Shown here piece after piece: positions 8,193 to 15,556 of a stretch of DNA of 35,093 nt. Position 1 is the first letter of the stretch, and each line of letters begins with the position of its first letter. The notes under the pieces were generated by a model. The model was not told the DNA's origin. It did no database searches and saw only the letters and a list, made by a program, of their open reading frames with translations. Made by a program: the position numbers and the translations under genes. Origin of the DNA: an uncultured Caulobacterales bacterium. GTDB lineage: Bacteria > Pseudomonadota > Alphaproteobacteria > Caulobacterales > Caulobacteraceae. Location of the stretch: contig CAIMFV010000050.1 in assembly GCA_903840435.1 (NCBI GenBank), forward strand, positions 1-35,093, written 5' to 3'.

Positions 8193-8303
8193 GGTTTGGG
8201 CGCGAGCCCCTTGGCGTGGGTCACTGCGACGGTTTAAACCTGTCCGCCAACCTTTAAGCTTCCGCAACGCGTTTTTCGTCGCTGTTTCAACCGGGGAGTT
8301 CCG

Positions 8304-8900
8304 ATGACCTTCACAGTTTATGGCGACAGCCTTTCTGGCAATTGCTTGAAGGTGAAATGGTTGGCCGACCATTTGGGCCTGTCCTATCGCTGGACTGAGG
8401 TCAATGTGCTGAAGGGTGAAGCCAAGGCGGCGGCATTCTTAGCCATTAATCCGGCAGGCCAGGTGCCCGCCGTGCGGTTTGATGATGGACGCCAATTGGC
8501 CCAATCCAACGCCATCCTCCTCTATCTGGCGGAAGGGACAGGCCTTGTGCCCGCCGAGCCCTTCGCGCGGGCGCAGATGTACCAGTGGCTTTTCTGGGAA
8601 CAATATAGCCACGAGCCCGTCATTGCTGTGCGCCGCTTCCACCGATTCTATTTGAACAAGCCCGATTCAGAGATTGACCCCAGTTTGATGGTCAAGGGCC
8701 TCGCGGTTCTAGACTTGATGGAGCGGGTCTTGAGCGAGCAAGACTGGTTTGTCGCAACCGGCTTCAGTCTGGCTGACATTGCCTTGGTGGCCTATACGCG
8801 GTTTGCGCACCAAGGCGGTTTTGATCTTTCGCCCTACGCCCATATTCGCGCCTGGATCACACGGGTGGAAGCTGAGCTGGGACTTCCGCCGTTGGCTTAG
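8304..8900 (+). CDS. glutathione S-transferase (198 aa)
   Basis: A cytoplasmic GST with the usual two domains. The N-terminal thioredoxin-like domain begins MTFTVYGDSLSGNCLKVKWL, placing Ser11/Cys14 at the catalytic position. It has the cis-proline motif NPAGQVPAV and the glutathione-binding QSNAILLYLAE. The C-terminal helical domain (about 85-198) contains the conserved N-capping-box region FSLADIALVAY. The start is well supported by GGGGAG seven bases upstream of ATG 8304. Length is normal for a bacterial GST. It is convergent with the small TonB-C-like gene, and 8193-8303 upstream holds no visible gene. The substrate is not predictable. Confidence 0.9.
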   Translation: MTFTVYGDSLSGNCLKVKWLADHLGLSYRWTEVNVLKGEAKAAAFLAINPAGQVPAVRFDDGRQLAQSNAILLYLAEGTGLVPAEPFARAQMYQWLFWEQYSHEPVIAVRRFHRFYLNKPDSEIDPSLMVKGLAVLDLMERVLSEQDWFVATGFSLADIALVAYTRFAHQGGFDLSPYAHIRAWITRVEAELGLPPLA

Positions 8901-8922
8901 GATTGATCCACGCCGCCGGTTT

Positions 8923-9300
8923 TTAGGCTGACAGGCGCTGCTGAACCAGAGCGTGTTCAATTTGCAAGACGAGGCGCGCCCCTTGGATGGGATTTGGTGC
9001 AGGCGGGAAGGCGCCCAAGGCCTCGACCAGGGCCATACAGGTGCGATCAAGTTTGGCGTCTCCGCTTGACCGGTCGAGGTGCAGGCCGGTCACAGCCCCG
9101 TCCACATCAAGGTTCAAGCTGAGCTCGGTCAGGCCCTGTCCGATCGACGCCAGGTTGGGCTGCAAACCCACTCTCGCCAAAATCAGGGCCTCTACCGCCC
9201 GGCTCCAGACCTTGATCGCGCCGCGCCGCGCAACAACAAAGCCAGAGCGCTCGGCAAGAATGAAGAGCCGAACGCTCCACTGGGGGGTTGGGTCGCTCAT
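8923..9300 (-). CDS. small TonB C-terminal-like protein (125 aa)
   Basis: The C-terminal two thirds follow the pattern of a TonB C-terminal domain: W..AV..LI.AR, a G..T...N.DVDGAVTGL strand pair, RSSGDAKLDRTC, and AFPPAPN, the family's RSSG...LD...FPP signature. Unlike TonB, there is no N-terminal membrane anchor, proline-rich spacer or signal peptide, so the domain appears to be cytoplasmic or unanchored. The start is set by ATG 9300, which overlaps the LysR stop as ATGA; this implies translational coupling to the regulator. A longer frame upstream would lie inside the lysR gene. Its role is unknown; a regulatory partner of the LysR protein is one possibility. Confidence 0.7.
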   Translation of the reverse strand: MSDPTPQWSVRLFILAERSGFVVARRGAIKVWSRAVEALILARVGLQPNLASIGQGLTELSLNLDVDGAVTGLHLDRSSGDAKLDRTCMALVEALGAFPPAPNPIQGARLVLQIEHALVQQRLSA

Positions 9301-10205
9301 GCCGCACTCTCCGCTGGATCGCGTCCAAGTAGCCCCAGTTCCCCGCGTAGCCACCAGGAGAAGTTTCGGATCAGACGCAGTTTTGGATTGTCCTCGCGCC
9401 AAATCAGATAGGCGCGTCGGGGCGTCAGCGCCGTTGGCCCGGGCAGGCGGACAAGGCGGCCGGTTTGCAGATAGGGTTCCACAGCCTCGGCATAGGTTAA
9501 GGCGCAGCCTTGACCGGCGGCTGCCGCATCAAGTGCTAGACTTTCATCATCAAAAACCGGCCGACCGCCCAATCTCGGCGCCTCGACGCCCAAGGTGTCG
9601 AACCAGCTGTCCCAGGGAAAATCCCGTTGATCGAGGAGGGGCGCGCGCGCAATCATGTCGGGGGAAACGATATTGTGGCGTTCAACCACCTGTGGACTGG
9701 CGACGGGGAAGAGCGAAATATCAAACAAGGCCTCTTGCCGTGCCGGGGGCCAGGGCCCCGCACCAATCCGCAAGGCGGCGTCAACGCCGTCGCCGTCCAA
9801 GGTCGCCAACTCGCGCGTGGTGCGCAGGTCGCAGGTCAGGCCTGGAAAGGCGGCGTCGAGGCTGGGCAGGCGTGACGACAGCCACAGCCTGGCAAATCCC
9901 GGCGGCAGGGAAATCACCAAGCTATCGGGGGAGTTGCGGCTGGCAATATCAAGCAAGGATCGCGATAGGGACTGCGCCGCCTCACAATAGGCGCGCGCCA
10001 GGATGGCGGTGGACGGTGCTGGCTCCATAAATGAGCCCCGGCGGTAGAATAGCTTCGCGCCGAGTTCTTCTTCGAGCCGTCGGATGGCTTGGCTGACGGC
10101 ACTATGCGTGACTTGTAGCTCTGCAGCCGCGGCTGTGTAGCTGCGATGGCGGCAAGCTGCTTCAAGAGTTCGAAGCGCTGTAAAGGGAGGAGGCCGCTGG
10201 GCCAT
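9297..10205 (-). CDS. LysR-family transcriptional regulator, GcvA-like (302 aa)
   Basis: A DNA-binding regulator. The N-terminal helix-turn-helix is typical (PPPFTALRTLEAACRHRSYT, then AAAELQVTHSAVSQAIRRLE and LGAKLFYRR). The effector-binding domain (about 90-290) has the GcvA-group pattern, including GVDAALRIGAG and an LVRLPGP strand near the end. ATG 10205 is preferred to the upstream TTG at 10238 because the family N-terminus begins right after it and an AAGG lies upstream. The gene downstream overlaps it by four bases. The upstream gap 10206-10320 is AT-rich and should carry the promoter and autoregulatory site. No divergent target gene is adjacent, so the regulon is unclear. Confidence 0.88.
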   Translation of the reverse strand: MAQRPPPFTALRTLEAACRHRSYTAAAAELQVTHSAVSQAIRRLEEELGAKLFYRRGSFMEPAPSTAILARAYCEAAQSLSRSLLDIASRNSPDSLVISLPPGFARLWLSSRLPSLDAAFPGLTCDLRTTRELATLDGDGVDAALRIGAGPWPPARQEALFDISLFPVASPQVVERHNIVSPDMIARAPLLDQRDFPWDSWFDTLGVEAPRLGGRPVFDDESLALDAAAAGQGCALTYAEAVEPYLQTGRLVRLPGPTALTPRRAYLIWREDNPKLRLIRNFSWWLRGELGLLGRDPAESAA

Positions 10206-10320
10206 GAGGTTCGACCTTTCCGCAACAGATGTGCGCAAAGGATGAACATTCGAATTTTAAATACAATCGAAAATACATATCTGCGACATTTGGCGCGTCG
10301 GGCTGGACAAATGTGAGGTC

Positions 10321-12333
10321 TTAGCCTGCGTCGCGCGCCATGTCGTCGCCATCTGAAATTAGACTATTGACCCCGTTCATCGCGGATTCGATCGCGGCGT
10401 GCAGCCGGGTCAACTCGATTGGTTTGGGAACATGCGCGTCCATACCAGCAGAGAGGTAGTCAGATACCTGATGGTTCATCGCATTGGCGGACACAGCGAT
10501 GATCGGCGTTCGTGCCCGGCCAGAGGCTGCCTCGCGGGCGCGAATTTCGCGGGTGGCGCCCAATCCATCGAGGATGGGCATTTGGATGTCCATCAAGATG
10601 ACGTCGTAGTCGGTTTGGCTCCAAGCATCGACAGCAGCTTGGCCATCCATGACAATGTCCATAGCATAGCCCAAGATGCCGATCATGGCCTCAAGCACAA
10701 GCCTGTTCGTTGTATTGTCTTCGGCCGCCAACACCCGCAGCACGCCGGGCTCGGGCTCAGCGGCTTCTGGCGATGGGGGGCTTGACCTTACCGGCTCCGC
10801 GACGTCCAAGGCTGGAATTTCCGCTGTTGGCTGGGGAGGCACAGCCAGGATGGGTTCTGGGGTGGTGCGCGCGCCGTCGGTGCGACGGCGCGGAATTTCA
10901 GATGCAGGCGCCGCCTCGAGCGGTAGGGCCACGTGGAAGGCTGCGCCGCGAGGTCGGTCGAGGTCGGTCCAGATCTTGCCGCCCATCAAGGTGCAAAGGT
11001 CATGACAGATGGAAAGTCCAAGACCCGCCCCTTCCACCGAATCGGGGCTTTGGGGTGTCAGTTGGCTGAATTTTTTAAACAATAGGGGGGCGAGATCCCG
11101 CGCAACGCCGCGTCCTGTGTCAACGACGCTCATGCGAAATTCACCTTCAGCGCCGCCGACGCGAACCTCAATAAAGCCCTCGGTCGTGAACTTGATGGCG
11201 TTGGAAACCAGATTGGAAAGCACTTGCCGGACGCGGGCTGCATCGCCCATGCGCCAGGTTTGGGCCGAAGTGTCGGAGGCGTTGCGCAGTTCCAGCCCCT
11301 TGGCCTGGGCCATGGCCGTAAAGGACGCGATGACCTCTTGCGCCAAATCCGAAGGGCGGAAGGCCTTGCGGGCCAAGACTAATTGGCCTGCCTCGATGCG
11401 CGACAAGTCGAGCACATCATTGACGACGGTCAGGAGGGCCTCTCCCGATTTCCGCACCACTGCCAGGCGCTCGCTTTGCAGGGGCGAAAGCGGTTCGGTT
11501 TGGATGACCTCGACCATCGACAACACCCCATTCAAGGGCGTGCGGATCTCATGGCTGATATTGGCTAAAAATTCCGACTTGGTTTGGTTGGCATCCACCG
11601 CGGCGTCGCGATCCTTTGCCAGGGTTTCCAAGGCAATGCGCAGCGCGGTTTGGCGTTCGTCCAGACGCCCGAGCAAGTCGTAAAAGGCCTCGATAACTTG
11701 CGTGATTTCTTCGGAGTGGTCCTCGTGTTTCGCAAGCGCGGGCGCACGAAAAGCCTCTGCATCCCCCATGTCGCGCATGGACTGGGCCAGCAGTTTCAAC
11801 GGCTTGAGCATCTTCGACGTTAGCATCGCGCCAAAGAGAATGCCAAAGCCCGCCGAGCTTAACAGCAGGGCGGCACCCAAGACGGTTGCGCGCCAAGCCT
11901 GCCCCGGTTCGCCATCGCTTGCGAACGCCATATCTAACCGACCCACCGTGCGACCTGAAACCGCCAAGGGGGAGATGACAAGGTCGCCAGGAGAGGCGCT
12001 GGGCTCGCGGGACGACCGCCAACTTAGAATTTCGTGATCCGACGAATCATAAGCGTGGATGGCATTGAGGTTCGAAAGTCGCTCAAAAGCGGCCAAGGCG
12101 GTTCTTGCACCGGCAAGATCACCGCGCGCAAGCGGTTGGGTGACCGAATAGGCGGCCGCCGCGCTGACCTCGCGATGGGCATTGACCCGTGTGGCCGCAT
12201 CGCGCTGACCCGCTTCCGCCAGGAACCAGATACAGCCCAGTGCGAGCGCTGCGAAGGCGGTCAAAACGGCGATACCTGCCAGGCGAACCCCTTTCAGGGT
12301 GCTAGGGGTTTCGGTAGGGGCTGGAAGCGTCAT
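10321..12333 (-). CDS. hybrid sensor histidine kinase with receiver domain (670 aa)
   Basis: A membrane sensor kinase. There are two transmembrane helices (about 17-40 and 148-170) flanking a roughly 105-residue periplasmic sensor region, then a HAMP-like linker (about 170-225). The dimerisation domain has the phospho-accepting His261 in SHEIRTPLNG. The ATPase domain shows the N box NLVSNAIKF (374-382), G1 DTGRGV (405-410) and G2 GAGLGL (435-440). A proline-rich linker (about 475-530) leads to a C-terminal receiver with acidic pair E538/D539, phospho-acceptor D582 in MDIQMP, and K637 in VPKP. There is no Hpt domain, so a separate phosphotransfer protein is expected. No cognate regulator is adjacent. 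The start is ATG 12333. The stimulus is unknown. Confidence 0.93.
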   Translation of the reverse strand: MTLPAPTETPSTLKGVRLAGIAVLTAFAALALGCIWFLAEAGQRDAATRVNAHREVSAAAAYSVTQPLARGDLAGARTALAAFERLSNLNAIHAYDSSDHEILSWRSSREPSASPGDLVISPLAVSGRTVGRLDMAFASDGEPGQAWRATVLGAALLLSSAGFGILFGAMLTSKMLKPLKLLAQSMRDMGDAEAFRAPALAKHEDHSEEITQVIEAFYDLLGRLDERQTALRIALETLAKDRDAAVDANQTKSEFLANISHEIRTPLNGVLSMVEVIQTEPLSPLQSERLAVVRKSGEALLTVVNDVLDLSRIEAGQLVLARKAFRPSDLAQEVIASFTAMAQAKGLELRNASDTSAQTWRMGDAARVRQVLSNLVSNAIKFTTEGFIEVRVGGAEGEFRMSVVDTGRGVARDLAPLLFKKFSQLTPQSPDSVEGAGLGLSICHDLCTLMGGKIWTDLDRPRGAAFHVALPLEAAPASEIPRRRTDGARTTPEPILAVPPQPTAEIPALDVAEPVRSSPPSPEAAEPEPGVLRVLAAEDNTTNRLVLEAMIGILGYAMDIVMDGQAAVDAWSQTDYDVILMDIQMPILDGLGATREIRAREAASGRARTPIIAVSANAMNHQVSDYLSAGMDAHVPKPIELTRLHAAIESAMNGVNSLISDGDDMARDAG

Positions 12334-12833
12334 CGCCTTGTCTAGCCTACGGTTCTATAGATTTTGGTCTGCGTTTTGCAGCTATGGTGATCGTAATTTA
12401 AGCATAGATTTCCTAATGTAGCCCTAAAAATGATATAATTAACGGAGAGCTGGACAAAATCCTTATAAACACAAAATTAATCGCCCCTAATAAACCCTAA
12501 ATTTGAAGTTTTGTATTAATTTTACTGGGTCTATTCATCATAGATTCGAAAGAATTGAATGTGTTCGCAGCCGCAAATTCGCTGAAGGGCGTTGGCTCGG
12601 ACGCAGAAGACGTCCAGGCGGTAGAAGGAAATCGTGCGCCGAAGAGTTCGGATGGTTCGGCTCGCGCTCGCCTCCGCTTTGCCGGGTGACAAAAGCATCG
12701 CCGCCGAAAGGCGCCCACATCAGGCGCCGTGATCATTTCTTCGTGACAAAAGGATAGCGGCGCTTCACATTTCGGTGTATGACGAAACTCGCTCGCGAAA
12801 TACGCGGGCCAAATTTCAAAGGGACTTACCTCA
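12334..12833. other. 500-bp gene-poor spacer
   Basis: The stretch between the divergent histidine kinase and lipoprotein genes. Bases 12380-12545 are strongly AT-rich and probably hold the kinase promoter, reading leftwards. Bases 12546-12780 return to high G+C and include an open frame of 42 codons (GTG 12561 to TGA 12687) with no recognisable motif and no clear ribosome site. I do not call it a gene. Antisense frames here are also unremarkable. The end of the region carries the lipoprotein's leader. Confidence 0.5.
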
Positions 12834-13019
12834 ATGACCTCCATCACCCTCCGCAAGGTTCTGATTGCTACTGCCGCTCTGGCCGCTCTCTCCGTCGCCG
12901 CTTGCAACAAGGCGCCTGCCAACAACACCGCGACCGACGCGAATGCGATGACCCCGGCTGCTGACGCCAACACCATGGCGCCTTCCGCTGACAACTCGAC
13001 CATGAACGCCGCGAAGTAA
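12834..13019 (+). CDS. very small lipoprotein (61 aa)
   Basis: A tiny secreted lipoprotein. Residues 1-23 form a signal peptide with a lipobox VAAC, so Cys24 would be lipidated after cleavage. The mature part is only 38 residues of low complexity, made of Asn, Thr, Asp, Ala and Met in loose repeats (DANAM, DANTM, DNSTM). No domain is recognisable. Similar short lipoproteins occur in alphaproteobacteria with unknown function. It is a self-contained unit, because a strong terminator follows at 13045. The Asp/Asn-rich tail is worth noting because Asp/Asn-type hydroxylases are encoded 7 kb away. Confidence 0.75.
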   Translation: MTSITLRKVLIATAALAALSVAACNKAPANNTATDANAMTPAADANTMAPSADNSTMNAAK

Positions 13020-13021
13020 GT

Positions 13022-13037
13022 TTAACCCTCGGGTTAA
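13022..13037 (+). other. hairpin after lipoprotein stop
   Basis: TTAACCC and GGGTTAA form a perfect 7-bp inverted repeat around a two-base loop, two bases after the lipoprotein stop codon. There is no T-run, so it is more likely an mRNA 3'-end structure than a terminator on its own. Confidence 0.45.
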
Positions 13038-13044
13038 CGCGAAA

Positions 13045-13074
13045 AGGCCGCTTCCTTCCGGAGGCGGCCTTTTT
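13045..13074 (+). terminator. rho-independent terminator
   Basis: AGGCCGCTTCC (13045-13055) pairs with GGAGGCGGCCT (13060-13070) around a four-base loop, with one T-G wobble, followed by a T-run (13070-13074). This ends the small lipoprotein transcript and separates it from the TPR-oxygenase gene. Confidence 0.9.
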
Positions 13075-13118
13075 ATATTTCAGATGAGCTTCTCGCCAAA
13101 CGCTATCGCGAGCCCAAA

Positions 13119-14945
13119 ATGCAGCAGCTGAATGCGGCCGATCTCGAAGAGGCCTATTTACGCGCGACGCACCTTTACCAAAATGACCAGCTCATCGAGG
13201 CCGAGGCCACGCTTCGCCGTGTCGATGCGGCAAACTCCGATGACCATCGTCTCCCGGCGCTCGCAGGCTTTATTCACATCCGCAAAGGCGAGCCGGAGCT
13301 CGCCATAGCCCCGCTTCTACGTGCCTGCCAGCTGTCGCCGAAGACACCTCTTTATTTTCAAGCGCTTGGCGACGCCTATCTGCTCACGAAAGACACGAAA
13401 AACGCCGAACGCGCCTTTGCCGATGTTCTGCGGCTAGACCGTAATCTGGTGGCCGCACTTGTGGGCCTGTGCAACGCCCTGGCCTTGCAGGACCGCCACC
13501 GCGAAGCTGTCGACCTGATGCGGGCGCGAATCAAGCGGGGTGATCGGAACCTACTTTTGCTATCCACCTGCGCCAGCTTCGAAACGGCGCTGAACGATAA
13601 ATTAGAGGCACTTGAAACGACGAAGCTGGCCGTCGGGGCTTCACCGCGCAGCGGCTCTGCTAACCATAATTTGGCGGCGAGCTATGGCGATCTGTTGATG
13701 TACGACGACGCCATTGCCTATGCGCGAACCGCAATGGAATTGGGGCAAACCAGTCCCATCACCTGGCTTGTAATGGCAAGGGCGCTGCAAGGCGCGGGCA
13801 GGATTAGCGAAGCGGAAGCTGCCTATGCCGAGATACTTCGCGCCGCCCCCGATTTTGCCGAAGCACATCGCGACTATGCGCAACTTTTGTGGATGAAGAC
13901 CGCAGACGTCAATATTGCCAGCCAGGCGTTGCGTGCCAGCCTGGCGACGCGACCGGGACATCCGAAGCTCAGCTTGGCCCTGGCTAAGGTTTTGGAGTTT
14001 TCAGGCGATCTTCCCGCGGCGCGGGCAACCCTGGAAACGGCGCGGAGTCTGGATGCCACCGCCGATCTCGACCTGATCACCGCCGAAACCCAATACGCGC
14101 TTTCAGCGGGTGATACGGTTGCGGCCGGTGCGGTGCTGAGCATCCTTTTGGCGCGCCAGCCCGACGTGCCTCGCGCGCTTTATCTTGCCTGTGACCTTGC
14201 CTTGGCGACGGGAGACGCCCAGCGCGCCATGGACATTGCCGGGCGGCTTTTGGCTAGGGATACCGGTGATATTCAGGCGCGCGCGCGCTACGTTACGGCG
14301 CTGCGGCTCTTGAATGACCCCAAATACGTCGATGTCTATGCCTATGACGCTCTGGTCAAAACCTATGATCTGGAGGCGCCCAAGGGATGGTCGACCCTGG
14401 GTGAATTTCTTGCCGATCTCAAAGCGGTCTTGCAGGAACGCCATAGGTTCAAGACCCATCCGTTTGACCAATCGCTTCGGCATGGACGACAGGTTCCGAT
14501 CAACTTCTATACCGATAAACACCCCGTCATTCTTGGCCTAGCCAAGGCCCTCGACGCTCCCATCCGCGCCCATTTGCAGACGGCATTGCGAGCTGAAAAT
14601 ATTCGGATGCCGGGCCTGTCGAAAAAATATAAATTTAGCGGTGCCTGGTCTGTGTACTTAAACTCCAGCGGTTACCACGCAAACCACATCCACCAAGAAG
14701 GGTGGATATCCTCGGCGCTCTATATTGATCTTCCCCCGGAAGAACCGGCTAATCCGAAGAGCGGGTGGTTGAAATTTGGTCAGCCGGGCATCAAGACCCA
14801 GCCCGACCTTGAGGCTGATCACTGGGTCAAACCTAAGGTGGGCCGCTTGGCCCTGTTTCCAAGCTATATGTGGCACGGAACGGAGCCGTTCACATCGGAG
14901 ATGGGCCGCTTGACCGTGGCCATGGACGTACAGCCGCAAAAATAG
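13119..14945 (+). CDS. TPR protein with C-terminal 2OG-Fe(II) oxygenase domain (608 aa)
   Basis: A fusion of a long TPR superhelix (about residues 5-400, around ten repeats) with a putative 2-oxoglutarate/Fe(II) dioxygenase of the PF13759 type (about 420-606). Candidate iron ligands are in YHANHIHQEGW (H523 and H525 are the likely ones) and MWHGTEPF (H586). R597 in GRLTVAMDV is placed to hold 2-oxoglutarate. Such enzymes hydroxylate proteins, peptides or small molecules; the TPR part would recruit the substrate. There is no signal peptide, so it acts in the cytoplasm. ATG 13119 lies 44 bases after the preceding terminator, so its promoter must lie within or near that gap, or depend on readthrough. 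It faces the minus-strand genes with only three bases between stops. Confidence 0.88.
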   Translation: MQQLNAADLEEAYLRATHLYQNDQLIEAEATLRRVDAANSDDHRLPALAGFIHIRKGEPELAIAPLLRACQLSPKTPLYFQALGDAYLLTKDTKNAERAFADVLRLDRNLVAALVGLCNALALQDRHREAVDLMRARIKRGDRNLLLLSTCASFETALNDKLEALETTKLAVGASPRSGSANHNLAASYGDLLMYDDAIAYARTAMELGQTSPITWLVMARALQGAGRISEAEAAYAEILRAAPDFAEAHRDYAQLLWMKTADVNIASQALRASLATRPGHPKLSLALAKVLEFSGDLPAARATLETARSLDATADLDLITAETQYALSAGDTVAAGAVLSILLARQPDVPRALYLACDLALATGDAQRAMDIAGRLLARDTGDIQARARYVTALRLLNDPKYVDVYAYDALVKTYDLEAPKGWSTLGEFLADLKAVLQERHRFKTHPFDQSLRHGRQVPINFYTDKHPVILGLAKALDAPIRAHLQTALRAENIRMPGLSKKYKFSGAWSVYLNSSGYHANHIHQEGWISSALYIDLPPEEPANPKSGWLKFGQPGIKTQPDLEADHWVKPKVGRLALFPSYMWHGTEPFTSEMGRLTVAMDVQPQK

Positions 14946-14948
14946 CCG

Positions 14949-15530
14949 CTATTGGTCCCGATGCACCCGCATCGCGGACTGGCCGCGAAAAATCAAGAAA
15001 TAGCTGCCGAGTGCTGCCTTGCGAATTTCAACCGTGTCGCCGACTTTCGGTGGGACGTTTAACGTCACATCATCAATTTGCCGCCAGGCGGCGCCACCCT
15101 CGACGGTAAAGGTAAGCCCGCCCAAGCGGGTCTGTCCGATCTCGGTCACCTTGACGAAGAGGCGCTTGGTTTCCTCGGCGGGGCGCAGCTTTGATCCCTT
15201 AAAGATCGCAGAAAGCGCCGGGATGTTAAAACCAAAGGACTGACGGCGAATTTCATCAGATTGGGCTTGGCTTAAAATCACAGCATCCCCAGCCGTTGGG
15301 GTTGCCGAAGCGGGGGGGGCGGGCGTTTGAGGTAGGGCCGCAGTGGCCGCGTCGCCAGCAAAGACACGATCATAGCAGGCAAGCCGCGCACCATTGTCGA
15401 CAATGGCTCGACACGCCGCGCCTTGCGACGCCATCGGTGTTTGTGCCAAGGCGGTGCCCGTACTGAAGGCGCAGACCGCCAAGAGCAAGACCAAGCGCGT
15501 GATCCCAAGTCTCGCTGTCAGACTGCCCAT
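14949..15530 (-). CDS. secreted hypothetical protein with RLACYD motif (193 aa)
   Basis: An exported protein of unknown function. The signal peptide is residues 1-30 (ending TALAQ). The mature N-terminus has ACRAIVDNGARLACYDRVFA, a short Cys-pair motif seen in assorted proteobacterial periplasmic proteins. After an Ala/Pro-rich linker (about 63-82), the C-terminal half (about 115-190) looks like a small beta-rich domain (LFVKVTEIGQ, LTFTVEGGAAWRQI, KVGDTVEIRKAALGSYFLI). The start is firm: GGAGG lies six bases before ATG 15530, and an upstream extension of the frame would overlap the sulfotransferase gene. It follows the TPR-sulfotransferase by 26 bases on the same strand, so it is probably in that operon. 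Confidence 0.8.
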   Translation of the reverse strand: MGSLTARLGITRLVLLLAVCAFSTGTALAQTPMASQGAACRAIVDNGARLACYDRVFAGDAATAALPQTPAPPASATPTAGDAVILSQAQSDEIRRQSFGFNIPALSAIFKGSKLRPAEETKRLFVKVTEIGQTRLGGLTFTVEGGAAWRQIDDVTLNVPPKVGDTVEIRKAALGSYFLIFRGQSAMRVHRDQ

Positions 15531-15556
15531 CTTGAACCTCCAAAACCGTTTGCGGC

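Noticed and set aside
8987-10030. 347-codon plus-strand frame
   Set aside because: It is antisense to the clear LysR and TonB-C-like genes, with no domain.
12497-13003. 168-codon minus-strand frame over the spacer and the small lipoprotein
   Set aside because: The lipoprotein frame has a signal peptide, lipobox and terminator; the antisense frame has none of these.
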